A stretch of 64,000 nucleotides of DNA from Rummeliibacillus sp963792445 (GCA_963792445.1 CAWBWO010000013.1:248001-312000); one strand, 5' to 3'; positions 1-9,344 are shown, counted from the stretch's first letter. The notes: generated by a model from the sequence alone, not told the origin. Numbers and translations are program-made.

Positions 1-606
1 TTTGTAAGCTATGGCATTACTAATTCAAAAGGTGAAGATTTCCGTGAAAAAACAGGCGATTTAATCACTTTCAATAAGGATGAGGCGAAAAAGCTTCTTG
101 CAGAAGGTATGAAAGAAGAGGGATGGTCAAAACTTCCAGACGTGACACTAACCTATTCAACAAGCCCAGATAATCAAAAAATTGCAGTGGCACTTCAAAG
201 CCAATTTAAAGAAAATCTTGGCGTTGATATTAAACTAAAAAATGTGGAATCACAAGTGTTCATGACAGAGCAAAAAGCGTTGAAACACCAATTATCACGT
301 TCATCATTCTTATCTGACTATGCAGATCCAGTGAATGCCCTTGAAAGCTTCATCACAGGTTCTACTATGAACCGCACAAACTGGTCTAACAAAGAATTTG
401 ATAAGTTAATCGCGGATTCTAAGAAAGAAACAGACAATGATAAACGTTGGAAAATGCTTCAAGACGCTGAGAAAATTTTAATCGATGAAGCGCCAATTAT
501 TCCATTGTATTTCTACAATCAATTAACATTACAAAAACCATCCGTAACAGGAGTTGTTCGTCACCCTATAGGTTACGTAGAACTTAAATGGGCTGATAAA
601 AACTAA
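1..606 (+). CDS. dppE: Dipeptide/oligopeptide ABC transporter substrate-binding protein, C-terminal part (DppE-like)
   Basis: The window opens inside this gene; the frame is open from base 1 to the TAA at 604-606, giving about 201 residues. They match the C-terminal lobe of SBP_bac_5 family peptide-binding lipoproteins, seen by comparison with the two complete OppA proteins at 35251 and 41348 (shared pattern of SDYADPVNALESF, NWSNKEFDKLI and a terminal segment on an APIIPLYFYNQ core). The protein would sit on the outer membrane face and hand peptides to a permease. The following ykfA-ykfB-ykfC-ykfD order is that of the B. subtilis dpp operon, so DppE is preferred over OppA. The signal peptide and lipobox lie outside the window. 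Specificity for murein tripeptide or dipeptide is inferred from context. Confidence 0.85.
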   Translation, partial: FVSYGITNSKGEDFREKTGDLITFNKDEAKKLLAEGMKEEGWSKLPDVTLTYSTSPDNQKIAVALQSQFKENLGVDIKLKNVESQVFMTEQKALKHQLSRSSFLSDYADPVNALESFITGSTMNRTNWSNKEFDKLIADSKKETDNDKRWKMLQDAEKILIDEAPIIPLYFYNQLTLQKPSVTGVVRHPIGYVELKWADKN

Positions 607-613
607 AAGAAAA

Positions 614-652
614 AATGTGGGCAAAGGCGCTAGTCAGAGCCCACATTATTTC
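614..652 (+). terminator. Rho-independent terminator-like hairpin after dppE
   Basis: A 9-bp stem (AATGTGGGC with GCCCACATT) around a 16-nt loop, followed by a short mixed T tract. It sits 8 bases after the dppE stop. Because ykfA-D follow on the same strand, it may allow partial read-through and keep the binding protein more abundant than the enzymes. Confidence 0.7.
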
Positions 653-757
653 TTAGTGAAAGCGAACTTTTTAGATAGTATGTTTTTTCTTTATTCATAA
701 AAAGATCATTCTAACATTATCCTTTTATGAATGACGAGAAAGGGAGGGATTCTAAAA

Positions 758-1682
758 ATGAAACGACAACCAAATAGATTACATAAAGGAGATACAATTG
801 GTATTATTGCTCCTTCAAGTCCACCGAATCAAAAGAGTCTAGAGAAATCTTTATATTTTTTACAAGAACTTGGCCTTAACTATAAATTTGGCGATTCACT
901 TTTTAAAGTGAATGGCTATTTGGCAGGCGATGATGATGAACGATTAGATGACCTACATCAAATGTTCGCAGATCCAGATATAGCAGGCATTATATGTGCA
1001 TGTGGAGGATATGGAGCAGCACGATATACAGATCGTATTAATTTTGATTTAATCGCACACAATCCTAAAATTTTTTGGGGGTATTCGGATATCACCTTTT
1101 TACATACTGCCATAGGGAGACATTCAGATTTCATCACATTCCATGGACCGATGCTTGGATCAGATATAGGAAAAGATTCGTTCCACGAAAAATCTGCTCA
1201 GCTGTTTGAACAACTCTTTGAACCAACAGTCATCAAGTACGATGAGTCTTTTGCATCCATCGAAACATTTAATCCGGGTCAATGCCAAGGGGAGTTAACA
1301 GGTGGCAATCTTAGCTTGTTATCAAATGGAATCGGAACGAATTACGAAGTGGATACAAAAGGCAAGAATCCTAGTGATTGAAGACATTGATGAGGAACCT
1401 TATCGAGTAGATTGCATGTTAAACCAACTACGACAAGCAGGAAAATTTGATGCTGTTGCAGGTATTATCATTGCTGATTTTAGTCATGCAGAACCTTCAA
1501 AGCGAAAAGTGTCATGTACATTAGAGGAAGTTTATGAACATTATTTTGGAAAACTCTCTGTCCCAATCGTCAAAGACGTGAAAATAGGGCATTGCCAACC
1601 ACATTTCGCCATCCCACTTGGAGCCAATGCCTTTTTAGATGCGGATGAAAAAACAATCACAATACAACCAGGGGTTAAATAA
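758..1682 (+). CDS. ykfA: LD-carboxypeptidase, S66 family (YkfA-like), one frameshift
   Basis: S66 family muramoyl-tetrapeptide carboxypeptidase, which in the cytosol would remove the terminal D-Ala from recycled murein tetrapeptide. The start at 758 follows a GGGAGG site. The N-terminal part has the family opening KGDTIGIIAPSSPP and the nucleophile motif WGYSDIT (the Ser is catalytic in the family). The C-terminal part has VIEDIDEEPYR (catalytic Glu) and KIGHCQPHF (catalytic His). The two halves are in different frames: one extra A near 1366 breaks the expected GKILVIED. With it removed the protein is about 307 residues, close to the usual 310-320. All three catalytic residues survive, so a consensus error is more likely than a pseudogene. 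Confidence 0.85.
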
Positions 1683-1702
1683 CAAATTGGGGTGAAAAAA
1701 AC

Positions 1703-2792
1703 ATGATCATTCGTCAAATCGAAACATTTCAAGTAGCTGTGCCTTTGAAGAAAGCATTTAAGACGGCATTACGAACAGTGACTGTAGCTGAAGCAATCTA
1801 TGTAAGAATTCAATTAGAAGATGGTAGAGAGGGGTACGGAGAGGCACCACCAACCCATGTCATTACAGGTGAATCTTTGGCTAGTATTCGATTTGCAATT
1901 GATGAAGTGTTTAAACCTTTATTGATAGGCAAGGATTTACGCTACCATGAGCAACTTTTCCAAGCTTTACACCGCTCAATGGTTCGAAATACGAGCGCAA
2001 AAGCTGCAATCGATATGGCGTTATATGATTTAATTTCACAAGAGGCTGGATTGCCACTCTTTCAATATTTGGGTGGAGCGCGATCTGAATTAACGACAGA
2101 CTATACCGTGAGTGTCAATGATCCTCATGAAATGGCTAATGATGCATTAAGTTACATTCAGGATGGCTTTCAAACGTTGAAAGTGAAAGTTGGTATCGGT
2201 GAAATTGAAGATGATATTAAAAGAATAAAAGCAATTCGTGAAGCAGTAGGATTCGGATATAAAAATTCGTTTAGATGCAAACCAAGGATGGAATCCAAAA
2301 GAAGCGGTGAAGGCGATTTTGCAAATGGAACAAGAACAATTAAAGATTGAATTCATCGAACAGCCCGTGTTAGCCCATGATTTAGAAGGACTGAAGTTTG
2401 TAACAGACCACACACTAACACCGATTATGGCTGATGAGAGCGTCTTTTCTCTTTATGATGCTAAACGCGTGATTGAAATGCGGGCAGCGGATTTGATTAA
2501 TATCAAATTGATGAAGGCAGGGGGCATATACCAAGCATTGAAAATCGCAACACTCGCGCAAAGTCATGATATGAAATGTATGACAGGTAGCATGATTGAA
2601 ACGAAGCTTGGTGTTGGAGCAGCAGCTCATTTTGCGGCAAGTCAATCCAATATTATTTATTACGATTTTGACGCGCCATTAATGTTAAAAGACGATTTAC
2701 TTGAAGGAGGCATTCAATATCAAGGTGCCAAAATAACTTTTGACTCTTCATCTGGTTTAGGAATCAAGCAGATTAACAAGGGAGGAAAGTAA
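1703..2792 (+). CDS. ykfB: L-Ala-D/L-Glu epimerase, enolase superfamily (YkfB-like), one frameshift
   Basis: Muconate-lactonizing subgroup of the enolase superfamily, converting L-Ala-D-Glu from murein to L-Ala-L-Glu. The ATG at 1703 follows GGGGTG, 20 bases after ykfA. Visible catalytic elements are the lysine pair in LKVKVG (Lys160 and Lys162), metal ligands in LDANQGW, IEFIEQP and MADES, and the opposite-face lysine in INIKLMKAGG. The frame breaks near 2252, where one extra T splits VGSDIKIRLDANQ; with it removed the gene encodes about 362 residues, matching the family. The stop at 2790-2792 abuts the ykfC ATG, so translation is probably coupled. Confidence 0.88.
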
Positions 2793-3716
2793 ATGGCAGA
2801 TATAGAGAATATTTGGCGATGTATTGTCCCTGTCGCTACTGTCTGGACAACAAAAGAATCAGCACGAACAATAGATGCACCAGCAATCGATATGCCAGTG
2901 AATCTAGCAAAGTGGCTCCATGTACTTACATATAATGAGAGACTCGATTTATGTGATGCGAATCGTGTGCAAACACAACTTCTTTATGGGGAAGAGGTAA
3001 TTGTTGAAGAAATTGTTGATGGTTGGGCTAAAATCTTTTGCATCCATCAGCCCTCTAAAAAAGACAAAAGAGGGTATCCAGGATGGGTTCCTTTAGCGCA
3101 ATTAAAGAAAGGAAAACTTCCAAAATATGAAAAATACGTCATCGTAACCGGAAATAAAGTTCCGCTCTATATGGATGATGGCACCATATTATTTGAAATA
3201 CCATTTAACACCATACTGCCATTAATCAATGCGGATTCGTTTTTTTATCATGTTGTGATTAATCATGGAATAGGCTCTATAGCCAAAAGTGGAGCAGAAA
3301 TTACTTCACACAGTATCACTGGAAATAGTTCAACGATGGAGCAAGCAGTTTTGAGGGGAACAGCATTTCTAAACCTACCATATCTCTGGGGTGGAATGTC
3401 CTCATATGGTTATGATTGTTCAGGTTTTACATATAACATGGCAAAAGCATCCGGAATTATTATCCCAAGAGATGCCGGAGATCAAAAAGAAGCAGGGCAA
3501 AAAGTCAATCAACATAATCCGGATGAATGGCGAATTGGTGATTTATTATTTTTCTCAGATGATCATGGTAGAGCAAAAGTCAGACATGTAGGCTTTTATT
3601 ATGGAGACGGGAAAATGATCCATTCACCGAAAACCGGAAAAAATATAGAAATCATACCATTAGCAGGCACAGTATTCGAAGATGAACTTTGTGGAGTTAG
3701 TCGATATCAACCATAA
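2793..3716 (+). CDS. ykfC: Gamma-D-glutamyl-L-diamino acid endopeptidase, NlpC/P60 family (YkfC-like)
   Basis: A 307-residue protein with two SH3-like segments (about residues 1-170) and a C-terminal NlpC/P60 cysteine peptidase domain. The catalytic set is visible: Cys209 in YGYDCSGF, His265 in VRHVGFY and a third polar residue at His277 in MIHSP. The family cleaves the D-Glu-L-diamino acid bond of murein peptides carrying a free N-terminal L-Ala. No signal peptide is seen, consistent with work on imported peptides in the cytosol. The ATG directly follows the ykfB stop and uses the GGAGG at the end of ykfB. Together ykfA, B and C would take apart a murein tetrapeptide delivered by the Dpp transporter. 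Confidence 0.9.
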   Translation: MADIENIWRCIVPVATVWTTKESARTIDAPAIDMPVNLAKWLHVLTYNERLDLCDANRVQTQLLYGEEVIVEEIVDGWAKIFCIHQPSKKDKRGYPGWVPLAQLKKGKLPKYEKYVIVTGNKVPLYMDDGTILFEIPFNTILPLINADSFFYHVVINHGIGSIAKSGAEITSHSITGNSSTMEQAVLRGTAFLNLPYLWGGMSSYGYDCSGFTYNMAKASGIIIPRDAGDQKEAGQKVNQHNPDEWRIGDLLFFSDDHGRAKVRHVGFYYGDGKMIHSPKTGKNIEIIPLAGTVFEDELCGVSRYQP

Positions 3717-3733
3717 ACTTGAGGTGAAGGCTC

Positions 3734-4764
3734 ATGACAAATGAAGTATTATTATCCGTAGAAAATTTAAAAAAACATTTTGACCTAGGAAAAGGAAATA
3801 TTTTAAAAGCGGTAAATGGTATAAGTTTTGATATCTATAAAGGGGAAACATTTGGACTAGTTGGCGAATCCGGTTGTGGAAAATCAACGGCTGGAAGAAC
3901 AATTTTAGGTCTGTATAATCGAACGGATGGAAAAGTACTATTTGAAGGAAAAGACGTTCATGCAATTAGTAGGAAATGAACGTGGCCAAATGCTAAAGAA
4001 CATGCAGATGATTTTCCAAGATCCCTATGCGTCTTTAAATCCACGTTCAACTGTTTTCGAAATTATTGCAGAACCAATGGAAGTACATCATTTGTACAAA
4101 GATAAAAAGTAAACTAAGACAACGTGTGTATGAATTACTAGAAGATGTAGGACTTAGTAGAGAACATGCCAATCGCTATCCCCATGAATTTTCCGGTGGG
4201 CAACGTCAACGCATTGGAATTGCTAGAGCCCTAGCGTTAGATCCTGAATTTATCATTGCAGATGAACCCATTTCCGCATTAGACGTATCCGTTCAAGCAT
4301 CTGTTGTAAAACTATTACAACGTTTACAAAAAGAAAAAGGATTAACCTACTTGTTTATTGCACATGATTTGTCGATGGTCAAATATATCTCAAGCCGTAT
4401 TGGTGTCATGTACTTAGGGCAGATGGTGGAATTAACGACTTCAGAGCAACTCTATGTTGAGCCACTTCATCCCTATACACAAGCACTATTATCTGCAATC
4501 CCAATACCAGACCCAGATATCGAAGAACAAAGAGAACGAATCATCTTAAAAGGAGAACTACCTAGTCCGATTAATCCTCCAACAGGCTGCGTCTTCCATA
4601 CACGTTGCAAGTTCGCACAAGAAGTCTGCAAGCAAATGGAGCCACGGTGGATTGAAAAAGAAGAAGGCCATTTCGTTTCATGTCACCTCTATGATGAAGA
4701 AGTGATGAAAGCGGAGAAAGAAGCTTCGGTGACTGAATATAATAATAGAAGATACAGACTGTAG
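3734..4764 (+). CDS. ykfD: Peptide ABC transporter ATP-binding protein (YkfD/OppF-like), two frameshifts
   Basis: OppF-type ATPase of a peptide importer. Visible are Walker A GESGCGKST, the Q-loop region MQMIFQDPYASLNPR, signature FSGGQRQRIGIARAL, Walker B FIIADEPISALD, the switch His in FIAHDLSMV and the C-terminal oligopeptide domain with Cys residues in GCVFHTRCKFA. Two one-base insertions break the frame: near 3965, and one extra A in the A run at 4104-4108. Removing both gives 342 residues, a normal length. RBS GAGGTG precedes the ATG at 3734. Last gene of the dppE-ykfABCD block; it may pair with the DppD-type subunit upstream of the window. Confidence 0.87.
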
Positions 4765-4854
4765 ACTAACTTAGGAAACGTTTGAGTTGGTTTACAGTTA
4801 TTTTATTATCTAGAGAATGTCAATGTGACTGGCCGATCAAAGTTTATCCAGAAG

Positions 4855-5085
4855 AGGAAAAAAGCAACAATCTCCCGTAAAAGAGCAACAACTTTATCCA
4901 AAAGAGCAACAACATACCCGAAAAGGCAACAAAAAAAGGAGAGGCAACAATCCACCTGAAAAAGGCAACAATCTCCCATAAAAGAGCAACAACTCCATCA
5001 AAAGAGCAACAACATGCCCAAAAAAGGTAAAAAAATAAAGAATTAATAACCCATCCTAAAATAGCAAAAAAAAAGAGGCAACAGA
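4855..5085. repeat. Degenerate tandem array, 20-21 bp period (unit A: AAAAGAGCAACAA)
   Basis: This non-coding stretch between ykfD and the convergent gene at 5129 holds at least eight imperfect copies of an A-rich unit with core GCAACA. Cores start at 4864, 4885, 4905, 4926, 4944, 4965, 4986 and 5006, spaced 21, 20, 21, 18, 21, 21 and 20 bp; decayed copies follow near 5027, 5064 and 5078. No frame stays open on either strand. The period equals two turns of B-DNA and puts the A tracts in helical phase. Function is unknown. Confidence 0.8.
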
Positions 5086-5128
5086 CCTCTCCTAAAACAA
5101 TTTATATGTTTTACCTAACTCATTAAAT

Positions 5129-5812
5129 CTACTTCAAATCTCTACTTGAGTATTGCTCCTCCGTCACTAACCCAATTGAGTAATCCCCACCATGAATTTG
5201 TGAAAACATCTTACCCGCTGCATTCAATAACTCTAGGCTTTCTTCATTTGAAAAAGAAGGACGAAGATAAAATAGCTGAATCGCATCTGTTGTGTTTTCT
5301 GTAACAGCAGTTCGTTTTGAATCTACAAACGGACTACCAAATGCTCCTTCATCATCTTTGGAATAAGCAATCTTTTTCAATGAATTATAGCGACCATTTA
5401 ATCCCTCGTAGCCAGTTTCTTCATCACCAAGTGCAATCGTGATATCGCCCTGTACTAGATTTTCGTCATAAATGCCGATTGGAATTTCATATTGCAAAGA
5501 AAAGAAATTATTCAAATCTACAGCAGAATGAAAAGGGGTTAAATAATTTTGCTTGGCGATTCTTCTCATTAAGCTTTCTGCAGAATGACGATAGCGATTT
5601 GGATCTGCTCCTAAAGCTTTCCATGTAGTACGCCATTCTTTTATGCCAGATCTATCTGTGACTGGTTGTTCTTGTAACTCCAGATATAGGTTTTCTTGAT
5701 ATAGTTGTGTTCGCCCTTTAATCATTTGAGGAGATTCTTCTACTACAATTTTGGTATAATGGATAATGCCGATTTTAAATGTCGGAACTATATTTGTTAA
5801 AGATGAGTCCAA
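5129..5812 (-). CDS. B3/4 tRNA-binding domain protein
   Basis: A 227-residue protein with the B3/B4 fold known from the beta subunit of phenylalanyl-tRNA synthetase, as a free-standing COG3382-type protein. Recognisable stretches are the N-terminal PTFKIGIIHYTKI, the region IKEWRTTWKALGADPNRYRHSAESLMRR (central helix) and the C-terminal RTAVTENTTDAIQLFYLRP. B3/4 domains in synthetases carry out editing, so a role in clearing mischarged amino acids is possible but unproven. No ATG is available near the domain start, so TTG at 5812 is taken; its ribosome binding site is weak. It is divergent from queG, 76 bases apart, and convergent with ykfD across the repeat array. Confidence 0.8.
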   Translation of the reverse strand: MDSSLTNIVPTFKIGIIHYTKIVVEESPQMIKGRTQLYQENLYLELQEQPVTDRSGIKEWRTTWKALGADPNRYRHSAESLMRRIAKQNYLTPFHSAVDLNNFFSLQYEIPIGIYDENLVQGDITIALGDEETGYEGLNGRYNSLKKIAYSKDDEGAFGSPFVDSKRTAVTENTTDAIQLFYLRPSFSNEESLELLNAAGKMFSQIHGGDYSIGLVTEEQYSSRDLK

Positions 5813-5888
5813 TGTTATTTTTAGTCACAATTTATCACCTGATTATATATTTTTTTCCAGTTTATCATAGAAAGGAGAGTGAAACCAA

Positions 5889-7028
5889 ATGAACATCGCC
5901 CTGTTACAACAAGAAATCATTGCGTATGCCAAGAGCATTGGAATCGATAAAATTGGTTTTACCTCTGCATCACCTTTCAGTGAATTAAAGAATCATTTAC
6001 GACGCCAACAAGAATTAGGTTATCAATCTGGTTTTGAAGAATCAGATATAGAGAAACGAACAGAACCACAACTACTTCTAGAAGAAGCGGCAAGTATTAT
6101 TGCCATTGCCATTGCTTATCCATCTAAAATGAAAGATGCGCCTCAAGGAAAAAAAGGTGCAAGAAGAGGGATATTCTGTCGGGCTTCGTGGGGAACGGAT
6201 TATCATACCGTTTTACGAGAAAAGCTTGCATTACTAGAAGATTTTCTACGACAAAAGGCACCAGGCTGTCGTCTTCGTTCCATGGTCGATACGGGTGAAT
6301 TATCAGACCGAGCTGTGGCCGAACGTGCGGGTATTGGTTGGAGTGCGAAAAATTGTGCAGTCATTACGCCTGAATTTGGTTCGTATGTCTATTTGGGTGA
6401 AATCATTACTGATTTGCCATTTGAATCAGATGAGCCGATGGAAGATCAATGTGGTGATTGCAGATTGTGCTTAGATGTTTGTCCAACTGGTGCACTTGTT
6501 CAAGGCGGACAACTGAATTCACAAAAATGTGTCGCTTATTTAACTCAAACAAAGGGCTTTTTACCAGATGAGTATAGAGCGAAAATCGGAAACCGAATCT
6601 ATGGTTGTGATACTTGCCAAACGGTTTGTCCGAAGAATAAAGGGAAAATTAATTGGATTCATGATGAACTAAAGCCAGATCCAGAAATTGCTAAGCCATT
6701 GCTTGAACCATTACTTACGATTTCAAATCGCCAGTTTAAAGAAACCTTTGGTCATGTATCAGGATCATGGAGGGGCAAAAAGCCAATTCAACGCAATGCG
6801 ATCATCGCACTTGCCCATTTTAAAGAAACTTCTGCTTTGCCTAGTTTAATAGAGGTTTTCCAAAAAGATGAACGTCCAGTAATTCGAGGAACCGCTGCTT
6901 GGGCTATTGGCAAAATCGGTGGAGAAGGTGTGGAGGACGTTTTGCAGAAGGGCTTAATGCATGAAGAAGATGAAGAAGTTCGAATGGAAATACAAAAAGG
7001 TTTAGACTTTATAGCAGAAAAAAATTAA
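5889..7028 (+). CDS. queG: Epoxyqueuosine reductase QueG
   Basis: Cobalamin-dependent iron-sulfur enzyme reducing epoxyqueuosine to queuosine in tRNA wobble position 34. The 379 residues match the usual length. Two [4Fe-4S] motifs are visible: CGDCRLCLDVCPTGAL and YGCDTCQTVCPKNKG. The N-terminal DUF1730 region carries DTGELSDRAVAERAGIGW with the conserved acidic and Arg residues. The C-terminal 70 residues form a HEAT-like repeat (PVIRGTAAWAIGKIGGEG). Start ATG follows AAAGGAGAGTG. TrmL, another enzyme acting at tRNA position 34, starts 15 bases after the stop, so the two form a wobble-base modification operon. Confidence 0.95.
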   Translation: MNIALLQQEIIAYAKSIGIDKIGFTSASPFSELKNHLRRQQELGYQSGFEESDIEKRTEPQLLLEEAASIIAIAIAYPSKMKDAPQGKKGARRGIFCRASWGTDYHTVLREKLALLEDFLRQKAPGCRLRSMVDTGELSDRAVAERAGIGWSAKNCAVITPEFGSYVYLGEIITDLPFESDEPMEDQCGDCRLCLDVCPTGALVQGGQLNSQKCVAYLTQTKGFLPDEYRAKIGNRIYGCDTCQTVCPKNKGKINWIHDELKPDPEIAKPLLEPLLTISNRQFKETFGHVSGSWRGKKPIQRNAIIALAHFKETSALPSLIEVFQKDERPVIRGTAAWAIGKIGGEGVEDVLQKGLMHEEDEEVRMEIQKGLDFIAEKN

Positions 7029-7043
7029 GGAAGTGTCTAAGAA

Positions 7044-7517
7044 GTGTCTTTACACATCGTTTTATATCAACCAGAAATTCCAGCAAACACAGGTAATATT
7101 GCAAGAACTTGTGCAGGAACTAATACACATTTACATTTAATCCGTCCATTAGGATTTTCAACAGATGATAAAATGCTGAAAAGAGCAGGATTGGATTATT
7201 GGCATAGCGTAAATATTACTTACTACGATTCAGTAGAAGAATTTTACGAAAAGAATGCTGGCGGCACAATCTACTACATCGAAACTTTCGGAACAAAACC
7301 ATATTCTGATTTCGACTTTAGTAATCCCGATGAAGAAATTTTCTTCATGTTCGGTAAAGAAACAACAGGTATTCCAAAAGATTTAATCAAAGACCATAAA
7401 GAGAAATGTTTACGAATTCCACAAAGTGAAAATGTTCGTTCATTAAATTTATCAAATACAGCAGCAATTATTATTTTCGAAGCACTTCGTCAACAAGGAT
7501 TTAAAGGAATGCATTAA
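7044..7517 (+). CDS. trmL: tRNA (cytidine(34)-2'-O)-methyltransferase TrmL
   Basis: SPOUT-class methyltransferase of 157 residues that 2'-O-methylates the wobble nucleotide of leucine tRNAs. Family elements are HIVLYQPEIPANTGNIARTC at the N terminus, the knot loop FMFGKETTGIP and the C-terminal IPQSENVRSLNLSNTAAI. The start is GTG at 7044, preceded by AAGGAAG; no in-frame ATG fits. Co-directional with queG, and a strong terminator follows at 7525. Confidence 0.95.
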   Translation: MSLHIVLYQPEIPANTGNIARTCAGTNTHLHLIRPLGFSTDDKMLKRAGLDYWHSVNITYYDSVEEFYEKNAGGTIYYIETFGTKPYSDFDFSNPDEEIFFMFGKETTGIPKDLIKDHKEKCLRIPQSENVRSLNLSNTAAIIIFEALRQQGFKGMH

Positions 7518-7524
7518 TCCAACA

Positions 7525-7562
7525 TAAAAAGAGGACTACCTTATAGGTTGTCCTCTTTTTAT
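7525..7562 (+). terminator. Terminator after trmL
   Basis: An 11-bp stem, AAAAAGAGGAC with GTCCTCTTTTT, whose loop contains a further ACC/GGT pairing. It lies 8 bases after the trmL stop and may also serve the opposite-strand 28-residue gene at 7571. Confidence 0.9.
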
Positions 7563-7570
7563 ATAAGAAA

Positions 7571-7657
7571 TTATTTTACAGGTTTGTCTTCATAACCAGC
7601 AGTAAAGATTGCAACTAAAAATGATAAGATTACACCAATAATTAAAATTAATCTCAT
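7571..7657 (-). CDS. Small single-pass membrane protein, 28 residues
   Basis: A short gene on the minus strand with a strong ribosome binding site: AGGAGG sits at 7665-7670, eight bases before the ATG at 7657. The peptide has a hydrophobic segment (ILIIGVILSFLVAIFTAGY) and a charged tail ending YEDKPVK. It fills an otherwise empty gap and is convergent with trmL across a shared hairpin. No function is recognised. Support comes from the RBS spacing and the clear membrane-peptide composition. Confidence 0.7.
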   Translation of the reverse strand: MRLILIIGVILSFLVAIFTAGYEDKPVK

Positions 7658-7841
7658 GGAAGTACCTCCTAATAATAATTACAAGTTCATTTACAAGTAT
7701 AGCCTAAATTCTTTGAAAATGAAACGCCATTTGCCTCTAAAACATAGCTGAAATAGTTCTTCATTCTTATGTTCCTCTTTTGCATAATTTTTCACTTAAC
7801 AGGGAATAGTTAAATGAGAAAAATGTTTGGAGGTTATGAAT

Positions 7842-7998
7842 ATGGAAAAAGAGAAAGAAACAACAAGAAAATGGATCGATGGCCACTTCGTTTGATGAGG
7901 TTCAAGAACTTGGCAAACAAATGGAGAAAAGACGAGATGAAGCAGAATTAGAAGAAGTAGGGCGAGAACAAGATCCTGAGCAATTTGATGATAAATAA
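7842..7998 (+). pseudogene. Small hydrophilic protein gene, frameshifted
   Basis: GGAGGT at 7829-7834 points to the ATG at 7842, but that frame stops after 17 codons. One base away, the frame from ATG 7879 is open to TAA at 7996 and encodes ATSFDEVQELGKQMEKRRD followed by an acidic tail ending EQFDDK. Reading the first ten codons and then shifting frame by one base gives a coherent charged peptide of about 51 residues. This suggests one indel between 7850 and 7878. Product unknown; highly charged, no membrane segment. Confidence 0.5.
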
Positions 7999-8006
7999 AG
8001 AAATGA

Positions 8007-8046
8007 AAACCCCTTGTAGATCAAATGATTACAAGGGGCTTTTCCT
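8007..8046. terminator. Bidirectional terminator
   Basis: Stem AAAACCCCTTGTA with TACAAGGGGCTTTT around an 11-nt loop, T-rich on the plus side and A-rich on the minus side. It sits between the small gene ending at 7998 and the permease gene that ends at 8046 on the other strand. Confidence 0.88.
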
Positions 8047-9344
8047 TATTGTAAGAATATAAGTTGAATCGCAAACAAAATTGCAAATAAATATAATAAT
8101 GGGTGTACTTTACGGGCTTCCCCTTTAACTATTTTCAAAATAGGATATGCGATAAATCCAAAGGCAATTCCTGTTGAAATACTAGATGTTAATGGCATGA
8201 TTAAAATAATAAGGAAAGCAGGAAACGCTTCATCGAACTCATGCCAATTAATGTCCTTTACAGAAGCAATCATTAAAGTACCTACGATGACTAGGGTTGG
8301 TGATGTTATAGCTGCAACTCCTGATACAGCCATCACTAATGGGCTGAAGAACGAAGCAATGATAAAGAGTATGGCTACAATTAAAGTAGTTAAACCTGTG
8401 CGGCCACCAGCTGCAACACCAGCAGAAGATTCAACAAATGCAGAAGTTGGGCTAGTCCCAAACATGGCACCAATTGTTGTACCAAGTGAATCGGCCAATA
8501 ACGCTTTACGAGCTCGTGGTAATTCATTGCCTTTCATTAATCCAGCTTGCTTCATAATACCAACGAGTGTACCGGTTGTATCGAATAATGTCACTAATAT
8601 GAATGAGAAAACAACACCATATAGTCCATATTGAATAACGTTTGAAAAGGCATCAATTGGGTTCCAGATTAAAACACCTTCTGGTAAATGAGGAAGAGCT
8701 ACAACTTTGTGGATTTTAAGTTGTCCAGTACATGCAGCAACAATCCCAGTAATCACCATTCCTATAAATAGTGCGCCTTTTACATTTCGTACCATTAAAA
8801 TAACGGTGATGATTAAGCCAAATAAAGTCAAAACAACACCAGGAGAAGTTAATTCACCGAGCTTTACTAAATTACTTTTATCTCCAACAATAACGCCGCC
8901 CATCCGTAGACCAAGAAAGGCGATAAACAAACCAATACCTGCTGTAATGGCACGTTTTAAATTTTCGGGAATAGCCGTTATTAGCTTTGCACGAAGCGGT
9001 GTGAGAGATAGAATAATGAAAATAATCCCTGCAACAAAGGAAGCAGAAAACGCAGTAATATAATCAATTTTCCCATTAGAAGCTAATACAACAGAATATG
9101 TGAAAAAGGCGTTCAATCCCATACCTGGAGCTATTGCAATTGGATAGTTAGCACATAAAGCCATCCATAAAGTTCCGACAGCGGCTGAAATGATAGTTGC
9201 CATAAAGACTTGATCTACAGGAACACCTGCATCAGATAAAATTGCTGGATTGACAACGATAATATATACCATGGTAAGAAACGTTGTAATACCAGCAATG
9301 ATTTCTGTTTTAACGCCTGTACCATTTTCTTTTAAATGAAACAT
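8046..9344 (-). CDS. NCS2/AzgA family purine permease (PbuG/PbuO-like)
   Basis: An integral membrane protein of 432 residues with about 12-14 hydrophobic segments, matching AzgA-type hypoxanthine/guanine/adenine:H+ symporters. Family landmarks are TEIIAGITTFLTMVYIIVVNP near the start, NYPIAIAPGMGLNAFFTYS, FGTSPTSAFVESSAGVAAGG and DINWHEFDEAFPAFL. The start at 9344 gives the normal family N terminus; an upstream in-frame start would add an unlikely leader. A good promoter lies upstream (9390-9418). No purine riboswitch sequence was found in the 130-base leader, unlike B. subtilis pbuG. Substrate within the purines cannot be fixed from sequence. Confidence 0.9.
   Translation of the reverse strand: MFHLKENGTGVKTEIIAGITTFLTMVYIIVVNPAILSDAGVPVDQVFMATIISAAVGTLWMALCANYPIAIAPGMGLNAFFTYSVVLASNGKIDYITAFSASFVAGIIFIILSLTPLRAKLITAIPENLKRAITAGIGLFIAFLGLRMGGVIVGDKSNLVKLGELTSPGVVLTLFGLIITVILMVRNVKGALFIGMVITGIVAACTGQLKIHKVVALPHLPEGVLIWNPIDAFSNVIQYGLYGVVFSFILVTLFDTTGTLVGIMKQAGLMKGNELPRARKALLADSLGTTIGAMFGTSPTSAFVESSAGVAAGGRTGLTTLIVAILFIIASFFSPLVMAVSGVAAITSPTLVIVGTLMIASVKDINWHEFDEAFPAFLIILIMPLTSSISTGIAFGFIAYPILKIVKGEARKVHPLLYLFAILFAIQLIFLQ

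Noticed and set aside
4855..5085. CRISPR array at the 21-bp repeats
   Set aside because: Repeats are degenerate, have no distinct spacers of constant length, and no cas gene is nearby.
8197..8634. Plus-strand ORFs of 118-145 codons opposite the purine permease
   Set aside because: They are antisense shadows of a long, clearly recognised membrane transporter.
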